Below, piece after piece: positions 29,803-43,596 of a stretch of 64,000 bases of DNA. The stretch is from Candidatus Ligilactobacillus excrementigallinarum (GTDB taxonomy: Bacteria > Bacillota > Bacilli > Lactobacillales > Lactobacillaceae), in assembly GCA_019114385.1 (NCBI GenBank), contig DXFP01000036.1, positions 1 to 64,000 on the forward strand. The letters run 5' to 3'. Numbering within the stretch: the stretch's first letter is position 1; each line of letters begins with the position of its first letter. Made by a program: the position numbers and the translations under genes. Under the pieces are notes generated by a model, which saw only the letters and a program-made list of their open reading frames with translations, searched no databases and was not told where the DNA came from.

Positions 29803-31167
29803 ATGACACAAGTCAAGAAGGTATCGAAAAAGTATATTTACTTCTTCGGTTCATTCGGCGGAATCCTATTTGGTTACGATATTGGCGTAATGACAGGAGC
29901 CTTGCCATTTTTGCAAATTGACTGGAATATGCATTCTGCCTTTTGGGAAGGATGTATCACTTCTTCACTGATGTTTGGAGCAATTTTCGGTGGCATTATG
30001 GCAGGTCATTTATCAGATAAAATTGGGCGGAAGCGTCTCTTATCTTTTTCAGCGTTAATCTTTATTGTCGGTTCATTGTTGTCTGCATTTGCACCGCAAA
30101 ACGGTTATCTATACTTGTCTCTTGTCCGGGTTTTCCTAGGACTATCGGTCGGAGCAATTTCAGCAACCGTACCAAATTATATGTCAGAAATGACACCGGC
30201 CAAGTCTAGAGGGCGGTTATCAGGAATTAATTTTACAATGATTGCTTTAGGAACTTTATTGTCATACGTTGTAGATTATTTCTTGCAATATTTGCCTGCT
30301 ACATTTGCCTGGAGAACAATGCTGGGAATGGCAGCAGTGCCTGCATTGACTTTATTTGTCGGAAGTTTAAATTTACCGGGTTCTCCACGGTATTTAATTA
30401 ATCAAAATAGAATTGATGAAGCACGGCAAGTTTTGGCTTTAGTCCAACCTGAAGATCAAATTGAAAATGAAATTCAAGCAATTCAAGATGTAAAACAGGT
30501 TGAAAATCAAAGTGCAGATCAAGGTAAGTTCAGTAAATTATTTACTGGGAAATATCGGTATTTGGTAATCGCCGGAGTAGGTGTAGCAGCTTTTCAACAA
30601 TTTATGGGCGTAAATGCAATCTTTTACTACATTCCATTGATTGTTGCCAAAGCAACTGGTCATGCAGCATCTTCTAACTTAATGTGGCCAGTTATTGAAG
30701 GTGCAATCCTATTATTAGCGTCATTCATTTTCTTAGCAATTGCGGATAAATTTAAACGCCGGACATTATTGATTCTCGGCGGAACTGGAATGGGATTGTC
30801 ATTTATTTTACCAGCAGTAATCAATACATTCTTTAGTCATGTAAATCCATTGATTACTATTTTTTTCTTGTGTATTTATGTTGGCTTTTACGGCTTTACC
30901 TGGGCACCATTGACATGGGTAATTGTTGGTGAAATTTTCCCATTAGCAATTCGAGGAAAAGCTAGCGGAGTTGCCTCATCATTTAACTGGATTGGCGCCT
31001 TTTTAGTAGGTTTGTTATTCCCTTTGATGACGGCATCAATGTCGCAAGAGACGGTGTTTGCAATTTTCGGCGTAATTTGTTTACTGGCGGTTGCCTTTAT
31101 TATCTTTAAGGTGCCGGAAACAAAGGGTCGTACTTTGGAAGAAATTGAGGAGAAGTATGTAAGATAG
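29803..31167 (+). CDS. MFS sugar porter (sugar:H+ symporter)
   Basis: FGYDIGVMTGALPFLQ, GHLSDKIGRKR, PETKGRTLEEIEEK. Confidence 0.92.
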   Translation: MTQVKKVSKKYIYFFGSFGGILFGYDIGVMTGALPFLQIDWNMHSAFWEGCITSSLMFGAIFGGIMAGHLSDKIGRKRLLSFSALIFIVGSLLSAFAPQNGYLYLSLVRVFLGLSVGAISATVPNYMSEMTPAKSRGRLSGINFTMIALGTLLSYVVDYFLQYLPATFAWRTMLGMAAVPALTLFVGSLNLPGSPRYLINQNRIDEARQVLALVQPEDQIENEIQAIQDVKQVENQSADQGKFSKLFTGKYRYLVIAGVGVAAFQQFMGVNAIFYYIPLIVAKATGHAASSNLMWPVIEGAILLLASFIFLAIADKFKRRTLLILGGTGMGLSFILPAVINTFFSHVNPLITIFFLCIYVGFYGFTWAPLTWVIVGEIFPLAIRGKASGVASSFNWIGAFLVGLLFPLMTASMSQETVFAIFGVICLLAVAFIIFKVPETKGRTLEEIEEKYVR

Positions 31168-31350
31168 AATGTGAGAATCAAAGTACGAAAGTCCTCTCAA
31201 GTCAGCATGTATAAGTTGTTCGTTGTGTCTGGATGAACGTGAATCATGGAAAATTATACATAAGTGATTAGACTAGAGTCCGATTAAAGCCAAAATATGG
31301 AAGACATGCAGGTTAGAGGGCTGCGTATTTGCATTTAGCTTCACATCCTA
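31168..31350 (+). ncRNA. Candidate rod-like structured RNA (3' UTR or independent)
   Basis: Nested pairing ATGTGA/TCACAT, GTACG/CGTAT, AGTCCTCT/AGAGGGCT, GCATGT/ACATGC over ~180 nt, followed by a hairpin/T-tract. Confidence 0.45.
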
Positions 31351-31362
31351 AAATTAATTAAA

Positions 31363-31398
31363 GAGACTGTGACATAAGTCCAGTCTCTTTTTATATTC
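31363..31398 (+). terminator. Repeat-derived terminator (R8, hairpin only)
   Basis: AGAGACTGtgacataagtCCAGTCTCTTTTTAT. Confidence 0.75.
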
Positions 31399-31578
31399 GT
31401 ATATTTTTATTGTATTTCCTAAATTTAAACTCTAAGCATTTTTTAGTTAATTGGATAAAAATAATTAAAAGCTATTAAATGAGCTTAAAACGCAAATGAG
31501 CCGTTTTTAAATTGTTTTTATAAATGAAAAAGGGTATAATTGTATAGTAAAAAGTCTGATTTTAAGGAGGTTTGCCAG

Positions 31579-31797
31579 ATGCAAGAAATCGTTTTGAAAA
31601 CACCTTACATTACGCTCGGACAATTGTTGAAAATTGCAGATGTAATTTCATCAGGTGGACAGGCCAAATGGTACTTAAGCGAACATGAAATTTATGTAAA
31701 TGGCCAATTAGACAATCGTCGTGGACGCAAGCTTTATCCTGATGATGAAGTTAAGCTGCCGAACGGAAAAACTTACGTGATGAGAGCCGGCCGCTAA
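31579..31797 (+). CDS. yaaA: S4 domain protein YaaA
   Basis: TLGQLLKIADVISSGGQAKWYLSEHEIYVNGQLDNRRGRKLYPDDEV; aaggagg RBS; upstream of recF. Confidence 0.93.
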   Translation: MQEIVLKTPYITLGQLLKIADVISSGGQAKWYLSEHEIYVNGQLDNRRGRKLYPDDEVKLPNGKTYVMRAGR

Positions 31798-31801
31798 GCG
31801 A

Positions 31802-34941
<3,140 letters not shown>

Positions 34942-34982
34942 TGTGAATTATTACCTGGGAAATTTAGAAGGAGGCAGCTACT

Positions 34983-37559
34983 GTGGTAGATTTACCAAAT
35001 CGAATTAAAGATGTTGATCTTTCAAGCGTCATGCAAACATCTTTCTTGGATTACGCAATGAGTGTTTTAGTAGCACGGGCATTGCCAGATGTACGTGACG
35101 GTTTGAAGCCTGTTCACCGGCGAATTTTATACGGAATGAGCGAATTAGGGGTTACTCCAGACAAGCCATATAAAAAATCGGCCAGAATTGTCGGAGAAGT
35201 TATGGGTAAATTTCACCCCCATGGTGATTCAGCAATTTATGAATCAATGGTGCGGATGGCCCAAGATTTCAGTTATCGTTATATGTTAGTTGATGGTCAC
35301 GGAAACTTCGGCTCGGTCGATGGTGATGGCGCAGCTGCAATGCGTTATACTGAAGCACGGATGTCAAAAATTGCAACAGAAATGCTGCGTGACATCAATA
35401 AAGATACAATTGATTTTCAACCAAATTACGATGGTACAGAACGTGAACCTAAAGTTTTACCAGCTCGTTTCCCTAATTTATTGGTAAATGGAGCAACGGG
35501 GATTGCGGTCGGGATGACCACTAATATTCCACCGCACAACTTGGCAGAAGTCATTTCTGGAATTCATATTTTGATGGATAATCCGGATGCAACGACTGCA
35601 GACTTGATGGAAGCTATCCCAGGACCTGACTTTCCAACTGGCGGAATTGTAATGGGTAAATCTGGGATCCGGAAAGCATATGAAACAGGTAAAGGAACAG
35701 TTACTTTACGTGCGAAAGTCGATATTGAAGAACAAAAGAACGGTAAGCAGCAAATTATCGTGCATGAATTACCATACATGGTAAATAAAGCACGCCTGAT
35801 TGAACGAATTTCAGAGTTAGCTCGTGAAAAGGAAATTGACGGTATTACTGCAATTCATGATGAATCTGACCGTGATGGAATGCGAATCACCATTGATATA
35901 CGACGGGATGTAAGTGCCTCAGTTGTTTTGAATAATTTGTACAAAATGACTTTGATGCAAACTTCATTTGGCTTTAATATGCTGGCAATTGTAGACGGCA
36001 CTCCTAAGATTTTAAGCTTGAAGCAGATTTTGCAACATTACTTGAAGCACCAAGTAGAAGTTATTCGGCGCAGAACTGAATTTGATTTGAAGAAAGCTAA
36101 AGCACGAGCTCACATTTTGGCTGGGTTGCGGATTGCTTTGGATCACATTCAAGCAATTATTGATATTATTCGCAATTCTGAAAGCGGAGATGTTGCTAAA
36201 GACCGCTTGATGAATGAATTTGAATTAAGCGATAAACAAGCACAAGCAATCTTAGACATGCGTTTGGTTCGGTTGACCGGTTTGGAACGGACTAAGGTTG
36301 AAGCTGATTATGAAAAGACAATGAACGCCATTGCTGATTACGAAAGTATTTTGGCAAGCAAAGATCGAATTAATGAGATTATTTATCAAGAATTACTTGA
36401 TATTCAATCTAAATATGGCGATGAACGTCGGACTGAATTAATGGTCGGCGAAGTAACCAGCATCGAAGACGAAGATTTGATTGAAGAAGAATCTGTTGCA
36501 ATTACATTGACACATAATGGTTACATCAAGCGGTTGCCAACGAGTGATTTCAAGGCACAACGGCGCGGCGGCCGCGGTGTTCAAGGAATGGGCGTTCATG
36601 ATGATGACTTTATTGAACAATTGATTACAACTTCAACTCATGATGAATTGTTATTCTTTACTAACTTAGGCAAAGTTTACAGCATGAAAGGATACGAAAT
36701 TCCAGAATACGGCCGTTCAGCCAAAGGAATTCCGGTAATCAATTTATTAAACATCGATGTGGGCGAAAAGATTGCTACGGTAGTAAATATTCCGCACGAT
36801 GAAGATCAAGCAGCACAGTATCTCTTCTTTACAACAAAGATGGGAACCGTTAAACGGACACCAGTTGTTGATTTCAGTAATATTCGGAAAAATGGGCTAA
36901 AGGCAATTAACTTACATGATGACGATGAATTGATGAATGTTTCATTGACAGATGGTAATCAAAACATGATTATTGGAACTCACTTAGGATATGCAGTTTC
37001 CTTCAGCGAAGATACAGTACGTTCAATGGGACGGACTGCAGCGGGGGTACGTGGTATTCGATTGCGTGAAAATGACTATGTAATTGGCTCTGATATTTTG
37101 GATGCTGATAGCGACGTCTTTGTTATTTCAGAAAAAGGATATGGTAAACGGACTCCAGCTACTGAATATCCAATTAAGGGCCGTGGCGGTAAAGGAATTA
37201 AAACTTCAAATATCACTGAAAAGAATGGTCCATTAGCAGGATTAACAATTGTTCATGGCGAAGAAGATATCATGGTAATTACTAATAAAGGGGTCTTGAT
37301 TCGCTTTAATGTTGCTGATGTCTCAGAAACTGGTCGGGCAACATTAGGGGTTCACTTGATTAACCTTGAAGATGATGCCACTGTATCGACGATTGCTAAG
37401 GTTGATCCAGAAGATGACGAAGAAGAACAAACATTGGAAGCAGACGAAGCAAATGTTGATCAAGCAGCAGAAGCCACACCTGCAGATAATGAATTGTTAA
37501 AACAAGGTGTGCAAGATTTAGCTGACCGTGAAATCAAACATAACGAAGAAAATAAATAA
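34983..37559 (+). CDS. gyrA: DNA gyrase subunit A
   Basis: [46 protein letters not shown]. Confidence 0.97.
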   Translation: MVDLPNRIKDVDLSSVMQTSFLDYAMSVLVARALPDVRDGLKPVHRRILYGMSELGVTPDKPYKKSARIVGEVMGKFHPHGDSAIYESMVRMAQDFSYRYMLVDGHGNFGSVDGDGAAAMRYTEARMSKIATEMLRDINKDTIDFQPNYDGTEREPKVLPARFPNLLVNGATGIAVGMTTNIPPHNLAEVISGIHILMDNPDATTADLMEAIPGPDFPTGGIVMGKSGIRKAYETGKGTVTLRAKVDIEEQKNGKQQIIVHELPYMVNKARLIERISELAREKEIDGITAIHDESDRDGMRITIDIRRDVSASVVLNNLYKMTLMQTSFGFNMLAIVDGTPKILSLKQILQHYLKHQVEVIRRRTEFDLKKAKARAHILAGLRIALDHIQAIIDIIRNSESGDVAKDRLMNEFELSDKQAQAILDMRLVRLTGLERTKVEADYEKTMNAIADYESILASKDRINEIIYQELLDIQSKYGDERRTELMVGEVTSIEDEDLIEEESVAITLTHNGYIKRLPTSDFKAQRRGGRGVQGMGVHDDDFIEQLITTSTHDELLFFTNLGKVYSMKGYEIPEYGRSAKGIPVINLLNIDVGEKIATVVNIPHDEDQAAQYLFFTTKMGTVKRTPVVDFSNIRKNGLKAINLHDDDELMNVSLTDGNQNMIIGTHLGYAVSFSEDTVRSMGRTAAGVRGIRLRENDYVIGSDILDADSDVFVISEKGYGKRTPATEYPIKGRGGKGIKTSNITEKNGPLAGLTIVHGEEDIMVITNKGVLIRFNVADVSETGRATLGVHLINLEDDATVSTIAKVDPEDDEEEQTLEADEANVDQAAEATPADNELLKQGVQDLADREIKHNEENK

Positions 37560-37597
37560 ACAGGTACCCAGATAGGATGCTGATTAGAAAGAAAAAG

Positions 37598-37687
37598 AGG
37601 TTGTGACATAAGTCCAGCCTCTTTTTCTATATTTGCATAATCAGATTCCAAAACAAATAGGTATGTTTTGGCACAGCTTCTTTTTTG
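37598..37687 (-). repeat. Dispersed palindromic repeat, copy R9 (deleted), acting as gyrA terminator
   Basis: aaagaggttgtgacataagtccagcctctttttctatatttgcataatcagattccaaaacaaataggtatgtt. Confidence 0.8.
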
Positions 37688-37703
37688 TAAATACTTATTT
37701 AAA

Positions 37704-38956
37704 TTAATCTATACCATTTTGGACATTTTTATTACTTTGAGTATGTTGACTCATTTGCTTTAATCCGGGAATTAATAACATAACTGCAAAGCTAAGCAAA
37801 TACATAGTCGATAAAAATCCCATAACAACTGAAATTGAATATTTACTCATCAATAAACCGATGATAACAGTTGAAAAGCTGCCGATTGCTTTGCCAATCC
37901 CCATTACTAAGTTATTAGCAGTAGCGGCAATTTCAGTTGGATATAAATAATTCATGATAGCACCATAGCCGCCATACATTCCATTAGCAAAGAATCCAAC
38001 AACGGCTCCAAGTAAGACTAGTTCAAGCATGTTGCGTGCTCGGATTAATGCATAAATGACAAATGCAGAACCAACCAGGAAAAGGCCGAATGATTTGCGT
38101 GGCCCCAAGTGATCTAAGATATTTCCAAAAATCAGCATGCCGATGCACATTCCAACGATTGTGGAAATCATCCAAATAGAAGAAGACCCTTGCACAGTAA
38201 TACCAAGCTGCTTTTGAACAATAGTAGGTAACCAGTTCATCAAGCCATAGTATCCACCAGTTTGGACAACTACCATGAAAATCAATCCTAAAGTTTGAAA
38301 GGCGATTTTAGGTGAACTAGCAAACCGAGTTAAAGAAATCTTAGGTTGATTATTATTTTGATGATTAGCGACAAATGTGGGACTTTCTTTAAGGTGTCGG
38401 CGAATGAAAAATGCCAGAATAACAGGTACGATTCCAACTAAGAATAATACATGTCAACCCCAACGAGGCAAAATGATTGCAGAAAGAATGGCAGCTATAA
38501 TGCCTCCAAGTTGTCCGCCAATTGCGGCAAGTGATGAGATGCGACCATAGTGCTTAGTTGAAAAATACTCAGCAATCAATGCCATCCCAACACCGTACTC
38601 ACCGCCGTTTCCAAGACCAATGATGAAGCGCAGAATATAAATCATAGTGATATTTTTGGCAAAGTACATTAATGCTGTTCCGGCAGCAAAAATAAAAATG
38701 GTATACGAAAATACTTTTACTCGGCCATACTTATCACTAAGAATTCCGAACAGAACACCCCCGAGCAAAACGCCCTAGTGTGTAATTGTATTGATCCAAC
38801 CAGCTTGAATTGTGGAAATTCCTAAACTGGCAATGATTGAAGAAAGGGCGAAAGACATGAAATTAAATCCATGTTTTCAAATGAAAAACCAGTCGCAGTA
38901 GAGGCAATTACACGTTTTTGCGCAGAACTTAGACTGGTCTGAGATGATTTATTCAT
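37704..38956 (-). pseudogene. MFS transporter pseudogene with one frameshift and two in-frame stops
   Basis: ATG 38954-38956 (MNKSSQTSLSSAQKRVIASTATGFSFENMDLIS), frameshift near 38855-38866, TAG 38775-38777, TGA 38454-38456 (RWG*HVLFLVG); downstream pieces share one frame. Confidence 0.88.
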
Positions 38957-39112
38957 AATAATTCTAATAATTCCTCCAAAATTAATGCTCACAGGCATTT
39001 TTTATTTTGATAATTTTCAAAAAAATATTTTGTCATTTTAAAAAATAAAATCAATACGAAAAAAATATTTATTTTGCGAATATATAAAGTGTAGAGAAAA
39101 TTAGGATTCTTA

Positions 39113-39141
39113 TTGCAAATCAAAAAATTAAATGCTATAAT
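39113..39141 (+). promoter_or_regulatory. rpsF operon promoter
   Basis: TTGCAA - 17 bp - TATAAT. Confidence 0.7.
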
Positions 39142-39211
39142 CTTAGCTTGTAATACCTTGTTCTTTTTATAATAAAAAAGAACCAAAAGTCCATAAGGAG
39201 GTGCAAACACT

Positions 39212-39502
39212 ATGACACATTATGAAATCACATACATCATCAATCCTTCACTTGACGAAGCTGCTAAGAATGAATTAGTTGAACGTTTTGACAACGTATT
39301 GAAGAACGGTGGTGCTGAAATTATTGATTCAAAAGACTGGTCAAAGCGTCGTTTTGCATATGAAATTAACGGTTACACAGAAGGTATGTACCACATTGTA
39401 AACGTTAATGCTGAAAATGCAGATGCAATTAACGAATTTGATCGTCTTTCAAAGATCAATGACGGTATCTTACGTCACATGATCGTAAAACGCGAAGACT
39501 AA
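39212..39502 (+). CDS. rpsF: 30S ribosomal protein S6
   Basis: [23 protein letters not shown]...[16 protein letters not shown]. Confidence 0.97.
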   Translation: MTHYEITYIINPSLDEAAKNELVERFDNVLKNGGAEIIDSKDWSKRRFAYEINGYTEGMYHIVNVNAENADAINEFDRLSKINDGILRHMIVKRED

Positions 39503-39540
39503 AATTAATCTTTAAATAACCAATAAAGGAGGGCTTGACC

Positions 39541-40107
39541 TTGATTAACAGAGTAGTTCTTGTAGGTCGCTTAACTAAGGATCCTGATTTACGCTACACA
39601 CAATCTGGCGCAGCCGTTGCAACTTTTACTGTTGCAGTTGATCGTCAGTTTACGAACCAAAATGGTGAACGCGGTGCAGACTTTATTAACTGCGTAATTT
39701 GGCGCAAAGCCGCTGAAAACTTTGCCAACTTTACTCATAAAGGTTCAATGATTGCAGTTGAAGGACGATTACAATCTCGTTCATATGAAAATCAACAAGG
39801 CAATCGCGTGTACGTTACAGAAGTTGTTGTTGATAACTTCTCATTGCTGGAGACTAAAGCGCAATCAGAACAATACCGCCGTGAACATCCAAATCAAGGC
39901 GGCTCTTCAATGAATAATAATTCATCATTTGATTCAAACCCATACGGTAATCCAGCAGGTAACCAGGGTGGCGCATTTAATGGAAATGTTCAAACTGGGA
40001 ACTTAAGCAATCCTGATAATAGTCAAGACAATGCTAATAATGCTGACGATCCATTTGCTGACAATGGTCAACAAATCGATATTTCAGATGATGATTTGCC
40101 ATTCTAG
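39541..40107 (+). CDS. ssb: Single-stranded DNA-binding protein
   Basis: [34 protein letters not shown]; acidic tail DISDDDLPF; likely TTG start at 39541. Confidence 0.96.
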   Translation: MINRVVLVGRLTKDPDLRYTQSGAAVATFTVAVDRQFTNQNGERGADFINCVIWRKAAENFANFTHKGSMIAVEGRLQSRSYENQQGNRVYVTEVVVDNFSLLETKAQSEQYRREHPNQGGSSMNNNSSFDSNPYGNPAGNQGGAFNGNVQTGNLSNPDNSQDNANNADDPFADNGQQIDISDDDLPF

Positions 40108-40128
40108 TAATTGAGGAGGGAAATCAAC

Positions 40129-40365
40129 ATGGCACAACAACGTCGTGGCGGTCGTCGTCGCCGTAAGGTAGACTACATCGCAGCTAACCACATTGAATAC
40201 ATCGACTACAAAGATACAGATTTATTACGTCGTTTTATCTCAGAACGTGGTAAAATCTTACCTCGTCGTGTAACAGGTACAAGCGCTAAGAACCAACGCA
40301 AGCTTACAGTTGCTATTAAGCGTGCTCGTATCATGGGCTTGTTACCATTCGTAGCTGAAGACTAA
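40129..40365 (+). CDS. rpsR: 30S ribosomal protein S18
   Basis: [59 protein letters not shown]. Confidence 0.97.
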   Translation: MAQQRRGGRRRRKVDYIAANHIEYIDYKDTDLLRRFISERGKILPRRVTGTSAKNQRKLTVAIKRARIMGLLPFVAED

Positions 40366-40386
40366 TAATTAGCTTAGAAAGCTGGA

Positions 40387-40423
40387 AAAGACTCCTGTCG
40401 GTCCTCCGATAGGGGTCTTTTTT
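40387..40423 (+). terminator. rpsR operon terminator
   Basis: AAAGACTCCTgTCGGtcctCCGAtAGGGGTCTTTTTT. Confidence 0.92.
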
Positions 40424-40661
40424 GAATTTGATGGTTATTTTCCTCTCTTGATTGACAATTGTGTCAAAATTAAAAACAAATAGAGACTGAGCATGAAATT
40501 CAGTCTCTAATGCAGCTTAATATATATGCGAAAAGATTGAATAAGTCTTTATGAAAGTTTAGTAACTGAAATTTCAATATTAATTTTAATGGCCATTTTT
40601 TCATGACTAATAATAAACTATGAACCTAACTTGAAGAGAAATAAAATCGCAATTATTTATC

Positions 40662-40677
40662 GTTTACAATTGTAAAC
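40662..40677 (+). promoter_or_regulatory. cop box (CopY-type operator)
   Basis: Perfect palindrome GTTTACAATTGTAAAC containing TACAnnTGTA, ~45 bp before a copper ATPase. Confidence 0.82.
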
Positions 40678-40723
40678 ATAAAGCATATACTTAAGTTGGA
40701 TATAGAATTGAGGAGGTTTTTTT

Positions 40724-42781
40724 ATGGATAAAAAGCAAATGCAACATATGCACCACGAGATGGATCACGACATGCATATGGATCATCATGAGATGCATAT
40801 GGATCACGATATGCACAATATGAGCATGGATATGGGGAACGGCCATATGATGCATATGGGAAATATGAAACGTAAATTCTGGGTATCATTGATTTTAACG
40901 ATTCCGATTATTTTAATGACACCATTTATGGGAATACACATGCCATTTGAAATCACTTTTCCCGGTTCAGCGTGGGTAGTAACTATTTTGGGAACCATCA
41001 TCTTTTTTTATGGTGGATCGCCCTTTTTCAGCGGAACTAAAAGCGAATTAGCTAATCGTAAACCAGCAATGATGACATTAATTGCGATGGGGATTACGGT
41101 GGCATATGTTTATAGTATTTATTCAGTGATTCAACAACAGCTTTTTGGTAACAATCATGTGATGAGTTTCTTCTGGGAACTTTCAAGTTTAGTAGTAATT
41201 ATGTTATTGGGTCACCGAATTGAAATGAGTGTGGAAATGAAGGCGAGTTCTTCACTTGATTCTTTGGTAAAATTACTGCCTAAACAAGCTCACAAACTCG
41301 TTAATGGTGAAGTTCATGATTTACCTTTAAAAGAGGTCAAAGAAGGCGACTTACTACAAGTATTGGCCGGAGAAAAGATGCCTGCTGATGGAATTGTTGT
41401 TGATGGGAATTCAACCGCTAATGAATCAATGGTTACTGGTGAAGCCCGTGCAGTTGCTAAAAAGAAAGGAGATAAGGTCGTTGGCGGTTCAACTAACGGC
41501 AATGGAACCTTGACAATTAAAGTTACTGGGACAGGCGAGAGCGGCTATTTGGCACAGGTAATGAAGTTAATTAGCGATGCAAAGGCAACTAAGTCAGAAC
41601 AAGAAAATATGGCAGATAAAGTGGCTGGAACATTATTCTATGCCGCAGTGACGATTGCGTTAATCGCCTTTGTAGTTTGGTTGCATTTACGCGGCTTATC
41701 ATATGCATTGTCTGTTGCCGTAGCTACGTTAGTTGTTGCTTGTCCGCACGCATTAGGATTAGCGATTCCATTGGTTGTTGCACGCAGTACTGCAATGGCT
41801 GCTCGGCAAGGATTATTAATTCATAATCGAAATGCAATGGAACAGGTAAAAGATCTTAAGTATGCCTTGATGGACAAGACCGGAACCTTAACAGAAGGTA
41901 ATTTTAAAGTACAACAAGTAAAATCTTTGGATAATGCTGTAAGTGATGACCAAGTATTGCAAATGATGGCTGGCTTGGAAATGAATTCCAGCCATCCACT
42001 GGCAGTTGGGATTATGGAGGCTGCTAAGGCTAGTCAACTTGAAGTTAAAGCAGCTACTGATGTTGAGCAAATGACTGGAATTGGATTGCAAGGAAAAATC
42101 AATGGTCAGAAATACAGTTTGGTTTCAGCTAATGGACTGAAAAAAGAAGGTTTGACAGTTCCTGTGCTTTCAGATTTACCGGTTGCAAGCACAGTTAGTT
42201 ACTTGGTTGGTAATGGAAAAGTATTAGGATATGTAGCTCAAGCAGATACAGTAAAACCAGATTCTAAACAATTTGTGACTGAACTGAAGCGTCAGGGAAT
42301 TACTCCAGTAATGCTTACAGGTGATAATGAAAAAGCCGCTCAAGCAGTTGCCCATGAATTAGGAATTACAGAAATACGGGCAGAATTAATGCCTGAAGAC
42401 AAAGAAAAGATTGTCCGTGAGTACCAACAAAAAGGCAAAGTGATGATGATCGGTGATGGAATCAATGATGCTCCAAGTTTGACACGTGCAGACATAGGTG
42501 TGGCAATTGGTTCAGGAACAGATGTAGCGATTAATTCAGCTGATATCGTTTTAGTTAAGAGTCATCCAACTGATGTATTGAAATTTTTGAAAATTGCCCG
42601 CAAGACGACTTTGAAAATGACTGAAAATCTTTGGTGGGGAGCAGGATATAACATCATCGTATTACCATTAGCCGCAGGTATCTTGGCACCATTTGGATTT
42701 ATTTTAAGTCCAATGGTCGGGGCAATTGTAATGTCATGTTCAACAATTATTGTAGCTTTGAATGCAATGACCTTGAAATAA
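40724..42781 (+). CDS. copB: CopB-type copper-translocating P1B ATPase with His/Met-rich N-terminus
   Basis: MDKKQMQHMHHEMDHDMHMDHHEMHMDHDMHNMSM..., CPH TM motif, DKTGTLTEG, MIGDGINDAPSL. Confidence 0.9.
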   Translation: MDKKQMQHMHHEMDHDMHMDHHEMHMDHDMHNMSMDMGNGHMMHMGNMKRKFWVSLILTIPIILMTPFMGIHMPFEITFPGSAWVVTILGTIIFFYGGSPFFSGTKSELANRKPAMMTLIAMGITVAYVYSIYSVIQQQLFGNNHVMSFFWELSSLVVIMLLGHRIEMSVEMKASSSLDSLVKLLPKQAHKLVNGEVHDLPLKEVKEGDLLQVLAGEKMPADGIVVDGNSTANESMVTGEARAVAKKKGDKVVGGSTNGNGTLTIKVTGTGESGYLAQVMKLISDAKATKSEQENMADKVAGTLFYAAVTIALIAFVVWLHLRGLSYALSVAVATLVVACPHALGLAIPLVVARSTAMAARQGLLIHNRNAMEQVKDLKYALMDKTGTLTEGNFKVQQVKSLDNAVSDDQVLQMMAGLEMNSSHPLAVGIMEAAKASQLEVKAATDVEQMTGIGLQGKINGQKYSLVSANGLKKEGLTVPVLSDLPVASTVSYLVGNGKVLGYVAQADTVKPDSKQFVTELKRQGITPVMLTGDNEKAAQAVAHELGITEIRAELMPEDKEKIVREYQQKGKVMMIGDGINDAPSLTRADIGVAIGSGTDVAINSADIVLVKSHPTDVLKFLKIARKTTLKMTENLWWGAGYNIIVLPLAAGILAPFGFILSPMVGAIVMSCSTIIVALNAMTLK

Positions 42782-42879
42782 TTTATGAAAACTCGTTCTT
42801 AAGATAATCTTAACAAAGAATACGCTTTCTAGAAGATAAAATTCACAATTTCTTCACATTTAAGCTGTAAATTATGAAC

Positions 42880-43027
42880 ATAGCCTGATAGAAAAGGCCG
42901 AAACATTTTCATTACTTTTTCTCCCCTGAAAAGTAGTTGATTACAAATCATGAAACTCAAGCTTCCCCTTTGAGATTTCATAAAATATACTCCTTTTTTC
43001 TCCGCAGTACGCTGCGGAGTTTTTTTG
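42880..43027 (+). ncRNA. Candidate sRNA with two C-rich hairpin loops and terminator
   Basis: ACTTTTtCTCCCCtgAAAAGT (42914-42934), ATGAAACTCAAgcttcccctTTGAGaTTTCAT (42950-42981), CTCCGCAGtacgCTGCGGAGTTTTTTT (43000-43026). No ORF. Confidence 0.6.
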
Positions 43028-43163
43028 TTTATAAAAAAGTTTTCATATCGATTTTCTATATTACCAAAATCATTGGTGAAAAATTAATGTGATAAAATGT
43101 ATTAACCACTCTTTGATTTTATTGTGGTATAATTTGGACAACAAACATAGGAGGTATATTCAG

Positions 43164-43487
43164 ATGAATAAAATGATTGTAACTACTACGGAAAAGATTC
43201 CGGGACATAATTATGAAGTAATTGGTGAAGTTTTTGGAGTTACTACCCAATCAAAAAATTTGTTCAAAAATATCGGTGCAAGTTTGAAAAATGTAGTTGG
43301 TGGAGAAATTAAAGCTTATACTGAAATGATTCACGAAGCACGTGATAAAGCAATTAGCCGGTTGCGTGATGAAGCAGCGAGTCAAGGCGCAGATGCAGTA
43401 GTAATGATGCGCTTTGACTCCGGTTCAATTGGTGGCGACATGCAGTCAGTAGTTGCATACGGAACAGCGGTGAAATTTATTGATTAG
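43164..43487 (+). CDS. YbjQ/UPF0145 family heavy-metal-binding domain protein
   Basis: [29 protein letters not shown]...[17 protein letters not shown]; start reset to 43164. Confidence 0.88.
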   Translation: MNKMIVTTTEKIPGHNYEVIGEVFGVTTQSKNLFKNIGASLKNVVGGEIKAYTEMIHEARDKAISRLRDEAASQGADAVVMMRFDSGSIGGDMQSVVAYGTAVKFID

Positions 43488-43527
43488 TAGTAAGTTGCAT
43501 GAGATATAAATAAATTGGAGGTTGTGA

Positions 43528-43557
43528 TGTAAATCCAACCTCTTTTTAATTTATTTA
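43528..43557 (+). terminator. Repeat-derived hairpin terminator (R10)
   Basis: ggaggttgtgatgtaaatccaacctcttttt. Confidence 0.75.
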
Positions 43558-43596
43558 AAAAATTAATATTAAAAAGTTTATCGTTTTTCATAATAT

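Noticed and set aside
38454-38456. Programmed TGA recoding (Trp/Sec) in the MFS gene
   Set aside because: The same gene also has a TAG and a frameshift, so ordinary decay explains it.
37704-38768. Two separate small MFS proteins (194 and 104 aa)
   Set aside because: They are in the same frame and separated by one TGA; with a further TAG and a frameshift upstream they form one pseudogene.
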